Made by a program: the position numbers and the translations under genes | Assembly: GCA_902826025.1 (NCBI GenBank) | Contig: CADEDH010000026.1 | Location: 9,197 to 58,570, forward strand | From: an uncultured Actinomycetes bacterium | GTDB lineage: Bacteria; Actinomycetota; Acidimicrobiia; Acidimicrobiales; SZUA-35 | Length of the DNA stretch: 49,374 nt | Direction: 5' to 3' | Part shown: in pieces, positions 45,786 through 49,374 of the stretch | Numbering within the stretch: position 1 is the first letter of the stretch | Layout: each line of letters opens with the position of its first letter | Notes under the pieces: generated by a model | Database searches by the model: none | Told to the model about the DNA's origin: nothing | Seen by the model: the letters and a program-made list of their open reading frames with translations, nothing else

Positions 45786-47261
45786 ATGCCCGCCCGCACC
45801 GGTGACGAGTACCTGAAGGGCCTCCGGGAGACCAGTCGGGACCTGTGGTTGGGGTCGGAGAAGGTCGACTCGGTGGTCGACCACCCGATGTTGGCCGGCG
45901 GGGCCCAGGCCATCGCCGACTACTACGACCTGCATCATCGGCATCCCGACGAGCTGCTGATGCCCGACCCCGAGACGGGCGAGCCCATCAGCCTCAGCCA
46001 CCTCCTGCCCACTTCCACCGACGACCTCCACCGCCGGGGCGCCGCCCTCACCCGGATCGCCGAGCTGAGCATGGGCACGATGGGCCGCACGCCCGACTAC
46101 ATGAACGTCACCTTCGCCGGGTTCGCCCAGGACCGCCACCGTTGGGCCGGGCCCGACGGGATGAACGACGAGGGCTACGAGAACCTGGTGGCCTTCCAGC
46201 GCCGCCTGCGGCGCGACGACGTGTCGCTCACCCACACCATCGTCAACCCGTCGATCGACAAGGCCACCGACTACACCTTCGGCGACCATCCGGTGGTGCC
46301 GCTGCACAAGGTGGACGAGACGGCCGACTCGATCATCGTGTGCGGCGGCCGCACGCTGGCCACCCTCGCCCCCTTCGCCGACGAGAGCGCCATCTACCCT
46401 GGTCGCCCCCTGCCTCCCGACACCCCGCCCGAGTACTCGCTGGCCTTCACCGTGCGACTCGACGCCCCCGGCCTGCTGTTCCTGTGCCGCGACTCGGGCA
46501 GCCGGGTGGCGCCCCCGTTCGACGCCCCGTTCTCCACCAAGTACGACGAGCAGGACGCCTACTGCATCTTCGACCACGTGGAGATCCCCAAGCGCGACGT
46601 GTGGATCGACTCGAAGCCCGAGGTCTACAACGCCGTGATGTTCAACAGCCCGTGGTGGGCCAACATCATGCAGCAGACCACGCTGCGGGCCATCACCAAG
46701 CTGGAGTTCGCCTACGCCCTGGCCGCTCGCATGGCCGATGTGGTCAACGACACCAGCGACGCCACCGTGGTGCAGCTGGGCGAGATCCAGACCTACGCCG
46801 AGACGGCCCGGGCGGCGCTGGTGGCCGCCATCGCCGAGGCGGTCACCTGGGAAGACGGCAACGTCACCCCCAACCCCCGCTACATGCACCCCATGCGGTC
46901 GCTGTTGCCGGCCTGGTTCGTGCGGGTGTCGGACATCTTCAAGGAGGTGGGCGGGGGCAAGATGCTGGCCGCCCCCAGCCGGGGCCAGCTCGACGACGAG
47001 CGGGTGGCGGCCCTGATCGACACCTACCTGCCGGGGGCCAAGGGCGTCACCGGTGAGGAGCGGGCCGCGGTGTTCAAGCTGGCGTGGGACTTCGTCGGCT
47101 CCACCTTCGGCAGCCGCAACGAGCTGTACGAACGCAACTACCTGGGGTCGACCACCCTCAACCGGCTGATGTCGCACCGGCTGTACTCGGGGCCCACCCG
47201 GGCCCGCGGCGACGAGCTGGTGGACCGGTTCCTGGCCGACTCCCACAACCGGGGGGAATGA
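45786..47261 (+). CDS. 4-hydroxyphenylacetate 3-hydroxylase (HpaB) family flavoprotein
   Basis: The 491-residue protein has the family's N-terminal domain (ARTGDEYLKGLRETSRDLWLG), then AELSMGTMGRTPDYMN, the highly conserved VNPSIDKA segment and FDHVEIPKRDVWID. The C-terminal part is a helix bundle with RNELYERNYLG. HpaB members use FADH2 from a reductase to hydroxylate phenols, or act as dehydratases (4-hydroxybutyryl-CoA type). The Cys/His iron-sulfur ligands of the latter are not obvious. The stop is one base before the amidohydrolase ATG. A GAGGAGA ribosome site precedes the start. Confidence 0.87.
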   Translation: MPARTGDEYLKGLRETSRDLWLGSEKVDSVVDHPMLAGGAQAIADYYDLHHRHPDELLMPDPETGEPISLSHLLPTSTDDLHRRGAALTRIAELSMGTMGRTPDYMNVTFAGFAQDRHRWAGPDGMNDEGYENLVAFQRRLRRDDVSLTHTIVNPSIDKATDYTFGDHPVVPLHKVDETADSIIVCGGRTLATLAPFADESAIYPGRPLPPDTPPEYSLAFTVRLDAPGLLFLCRDSGSRVAPPFDAPFSTKYDEQDAYCIFDHVEIPKRDVWIDSKPEVYNAVMFNSPWWANIMQQTTLRAITKLEFAYALAARMADVVNDTSDATVVQLGEIQTYAETARAALVAAIAEAVTWEDGNVTPNPRYMHPMRSLLPAWFVRVSDIFKEVGGGKMLAAPSRGQLDDERVAALIDTYLPGAKGVTGEERAAVFKLAWDFVGSTFGSRNELYERNYLGSTTLNRLMSHRLYSGPTRARGDELVDRFLADSHNRGE

Positions 47262-47262
47262 C

Positions 47263-48990
47263 ATGAGCGGTATCGATCTGGTGGTGCGGGGCGGGCTGGT
47301 GGACGACGGCACTGGCTCGGGCGCCCGCCCGGCCGATGTGGCGGTGGGCGCCGACGGGCGGATCGCCGAGGTCGGCGCCGTGGGGCCGGTGGACGGTGCC
47401 CGGGTGCTCGATGCTGCCGGGCTGCTCGTCACCCCCGGGTTCGTCGACATCCACTCCCACTTCGACGCCAACGTCACCTGGGAGAGCCGGCTGGCCCCCA
47501 GCTCGGGCCACGGGATCACGGCCACCGTGTTCGGCAACTGCGGGGTGGGGTTCGCCCCCTGCCGCCCGGCCGACCGGGGCTTCGTCGTCGACCTCATGGA
47601 GGGGGTGGAGGACGTGCCGGCCGATCTGCTCCACCAGGCCCTGGGCTGGACGTGGGAGACGTACCCCGAGTACCTGGCCACCGTGGGGGCCCGCCGGTTC
47701 GACATGCACGTGGGCGGGCTGCTCCCCCACTCCTGCCTACGGGTGTACGTGATGGGCGAGCGGGCGATCGCCGGCGAGGAGGCCACGCCGGCCGACCTGG
47801 CCGCCATGTCGGCGCTCGTCACCGAGGCCCTCGACGCCGGGGCCATGGGCGTTGGCACCACCAAACTGTGGAACCAGAAGACCCGGGCTGGGGTGCGGGC
47901 CCCGTCGGGCTCGGCGGCCGAGGCCGAGCTCGACGTCATCGCCTCGGCGTTGGCTCGGGCCGGTACCGGGCCCGCACGGGGCGTGCTGCAGGTGGCGCCG
48001 GAGTTCAACCAGTTCCCCACGGCGGTGGCCGAGATCCGCCAGCTGATCGCCCTGGCCCAGCGGCACGGCATCCGGATCACGTTCACCGTGAAGCAGACCA
48101 ACCGGTTCCCCCAGGGGTGGCGCCAGCTGCTGGAGCTGGCGGCCGAGGCCCAGGCCTCCGGGATCGACATCCGGCCCCAGGTGCTGGGCCGCCCCACCGG
48201 GGTGGTGGTCACCTGGGACTCGACGTTCCACCGCTTCACCCGGGCCCCCAGCTACGCCGCCATCGCCGGGCTCCCGCTGGCCGACCGGCTGGCCGAGCTG
48301 GCCCGGCCCGAGCGCCGGGCCGCCATCCTGGCCGAGATCGCCGCCATCGAGGCCGAGCACCCCTACCGCACGGGGCCGGAGCTGATGTTCCCCATGGCCG
48401 ACGTGCCCGACTACGAGCCGACACCGGACATGTCGGTGGCCGCCCTGGCTCACTCGTCGGGGATCGACGAGCGGGCCCTGTGCTACGAGCTGATGAGCGA
48501 GCGCGACGGGCGCGGGGCGATCCTCGTGTGCAGCGGCAACTACGCCGAAGGCCACCTGGGCCCGGCGGCCGAGATGCTGGGGTTCGAGCACTCGCTGTGG
48601 GGCCTGGGCGACGCCGGGGCCCACTGCACCGCCATCTGCGACGCCAGCGCCACCACCCACCTGCTGTCGTACTGGGCCCGGGACCGCACGCTCGGCCCCC
48701 GCATCGACCAGACCGAGGTGATCCGCCGCCTCACCAGCGTGCCGGCCGACTTCTTCGGCCTGGCCGGCCGGGGTCGCCTGGTGCCAGGGGCGGTGGCCGA
48801 CCTCAACGTGATCGACGTCGACCGCCTGGCCCTCAAGGCCCCCCGGATGGTCTACGACCTGCCCGGCGGCGGCCGCCGCCTGGTGCAGGACGCCGTCGGC
48901 TACCGGGCCACGGTCGTGGCCGGCCAGGTCGTGGTGGCCGACGACACCGACACCGGCGCCCGCCCCGGCACCCTCCTCCGCCCCACCTGA
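47263..48990 (+). CDS. D-aminoacylase-type amidohydrolase
   Basis: The 575-residue protein has the amidohydrolase entry motif GFVDIHSHFDANVTW, ATVFGNCGVGFAPC with the metal-linked Cys of N-acyl-D-amino acid deacylases, and SLWGLGDAGAHCTAICD with the catalytic Asp. It ends with the DLNVID small beta domain. The overall pattern fits N-acyl-D-amino acid or N-acyl-D-glutamate deacylases. It is co-transcribed with the HpaB-family gene, which suggests catabolism of an aromatic or amide substrate. The exact substrate is unknown. Confidence 0.85.
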   Translation: MSGIDLVVRGGLVDDGTGSGARPADVAVGADGRIAEVGAVGPVDGARVLDAAGLLVTPGFVDIHSHFDANVTWESRLAPSSGHGITATVFGNCGVGFAPCRPADRGFVVDLMEGVEDVPADLLHQALGWTWETYPEYLATVGARRFDMHVGGLLPHSCLRVYVMGERAIAGEEATPADLAAMSALVTEALDAGAMGVGTTKLWNQKTRAGVRAPSGSAAEAELDVIASALARAGTGPARGVLQVAPEFNQFPTAVAEIRQLIALAQRHGIRITFTVKQTNRFPQGWRQLLELAAEAQASGIDIRPQVLGRPTGVVVTWDSTFHRFTRAPSYAAIAGLPLADRLAELARPERRAAILAEIAAIEAEHPYRTGPELMFPMADVPDYEPTPDMSVAALAHSSGIDERALCYELMSERDGRGAILVCSGNYAEGHLGPAAEMLGFEHSLWGLGDAGAHCTAICDASATTHLLSYWARDRTLGPRIDQTEVIRRLTSVPADFFGLAGRGRLVPGAVADLNVIDVDRLALKAPRMVYDLPGGGRRLVQDAVGYRATVVAGQVVVADDTDTGARPGTLLRPT

Positions 48991-49011
48991 CCCGAACTGC
49001 GCGACGGAATC

Positions 49012-49070
49012 GCGTCACGGGGCCGTTCTGCGTCACGTTGTCTACGCTTTTCGGAGGTTTCGTGACGCAG
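49012..49070. repeat. Short GCGTCACG repeats and inverted repeat
   Basis: GCGTCACG occurs at 49012 and 49030 and inverted at 49061. CTGCGTCACG (49028-49037) pairs with CGTGACGCAG (49061-49070) across a 23-nt loop with a TTTT run. It lies between converging genes, and its right arm overlaps the last codons of the partial hydrolase. A terminator or REP-like element is likely. Confidence 0.5.
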
Positions 49071-49374
49071 TTCGCCGGCGGGGCGCGGTTTTCGTGGCGC
49101 GGTTCGAGTCGGCCGCCAGGAACTCCCGGACGGCGGCGGTGGTGATGTCACACTGCTCGACCTGGGGGATGTGGCCGCACTGAGGGACGATCACCACCCG
49201 GCTGCCGGCGATGCGGCGGCCGAACTCGTGGGCGTAGGCCACCGGGATCAGCCGGTCGTTCTCGCCCCACACCACCAGCGTGGGGGCCGACACCCGGTGC
49301 AGGCGCTTTTCCAGGCCCCGGTCGGGGATGGGCCACACGAACTTGGCGCAGCAGCCGATGTTCCACACCAGCTG
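49042..49374 (-). CDS. Alpha/beta hydrolase, C-terminal part (5' end outside window)
   Basis: The visible 110 residues carry the end of an alpha/beta hydrolase: APTLVVWGENDRLIPVAYAHEF with the catalytic Asp, then VVIVPQCGHIPQVEQ with the catalytic His. The nucleophile part lies beyond the window. The frame is open to 49374, so the GTG at 49368 is not a real start. The last ~20 residues (NRATKTAPRRRTASRNLRKA) look like read-through into the repeat sequence and are not typical of the family. Confidence 0.8.
   Translation of the reverse strand, partial: QLVWNIGCCAKFVWPIPDRGLEKRLHRVSAPTLVVWGENDRLIPVAYAHEFGRRIAGSRVVIVPQCGHIPQVEQCDITTAAVREFLAADSNRATKTAPRRRTASRNLRKA

Noticed and set aside
45687-48239. 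850-codon minus-strand frame across HpaB and amidohydrolase genes
   Set aside because: It overlaps two well supported plus-strand genes and shows no recognisable domain.

Overview
The window is 49.4 kb of very GC-rich, gene-dense DNA from a bacterial chromosome. A CtpE-type P-type ATPase, a TIGR03086 protein, a DUF732-like protein, a class F sortase, frequent GTG starts and many 4-nt start/stop overlaps point to an actinobacterium. A type IV pilus locus plus a chemosensory locus with a soluble receptor would suit Acidimicrobiia or a relative. That placement is inference; no rRNA or tRNA gene was seen.

Layout. 1-3.9 kb: end of a secreted GH16 glycanase, a CtpE-like ATPase and a small DinB-fold protein. 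4.0-14.6 kb: a nearly complete type IV pilus locus. On the minus strand are a fused pilM-pilN, pilO and a tiny PilP-like lipoprotein-sized protein, plus pilB. On the plus strand are three minor pilin-type genes, pilD, then pilT, pilC and the major-type pilin pilA. 14.6-17.6 kb: a DUF1353 membrane protein, a phytanoyl-CoA dioxygenase-like protein and a degenerate-EAL/HDOD protein. 17.8-20.8 kb: APC permease, universal stress protein and a Tat-type lipoprotein of the PotD kind in one operon. 20.9-27.6 kb: mixed genes (orphan PIN protein, class F sortase with DUF4397 partner, DUF732-like protein, acyl-CoA dehydrogenase fold, aquaporin, VOC protein, TauD-type dioxygenase). A 32-bp perfect palindrome lies between the last two. 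27.7-37.7 kb: a compact chemosensory operon, cheY-cheA-cheW-receptor-STAS-cheR-cheD-cheB-second receptor-like protein. 37.8-42.4 kb: Pro-rich membrane protein, a double CaiB/BaiF CoA-transferase, an alpha/beta hydrolase and a bicupin. 42.5-45.0 kb: LPMO, ECF sigma factor and membrane protein with a CBM2-like ectodomain, all on the minus strand. 45.2-49.4 kb: NUDIX protein, HpaB-family flavoprotein, D-aminoacylase-type amidohydrolase and the 3' end of an alpha/beta hydrolase.

How it may work together. The pilus locus has its own extension and retraction motors, peptidase and alignment proteins. No flagellar gene is present, so the chemosensory array could steer pili or an unseen flagellum. Its soluble receptor has three tandem PAS modules with an exact 366-bp period, a Lys/Ala/Pro-rich tail and a C-terminal WQEF that resembles the CheR/CheB tether. 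No CheC, CheX or CheZ gene is present. The last gene of the operon carries a DxxxQ motif of the CheZ type and may fill that role.

The most interesting candidate system is at 42.5-45.0 kb. A membrane-anchored AA10 oxidase of the cellulose-active type is followed by an ECF sigma factor. The sigma gene overlaps a single-pass membrane protein whose outer domain reads as CBM2, with all three cellulose-binding tryptophans in place. This resembles the clostridial RsgI/SigI polysaccharide-sensing design, rebuilt with an actinobacterial ECF sigma factor. That function is inferred and untested.
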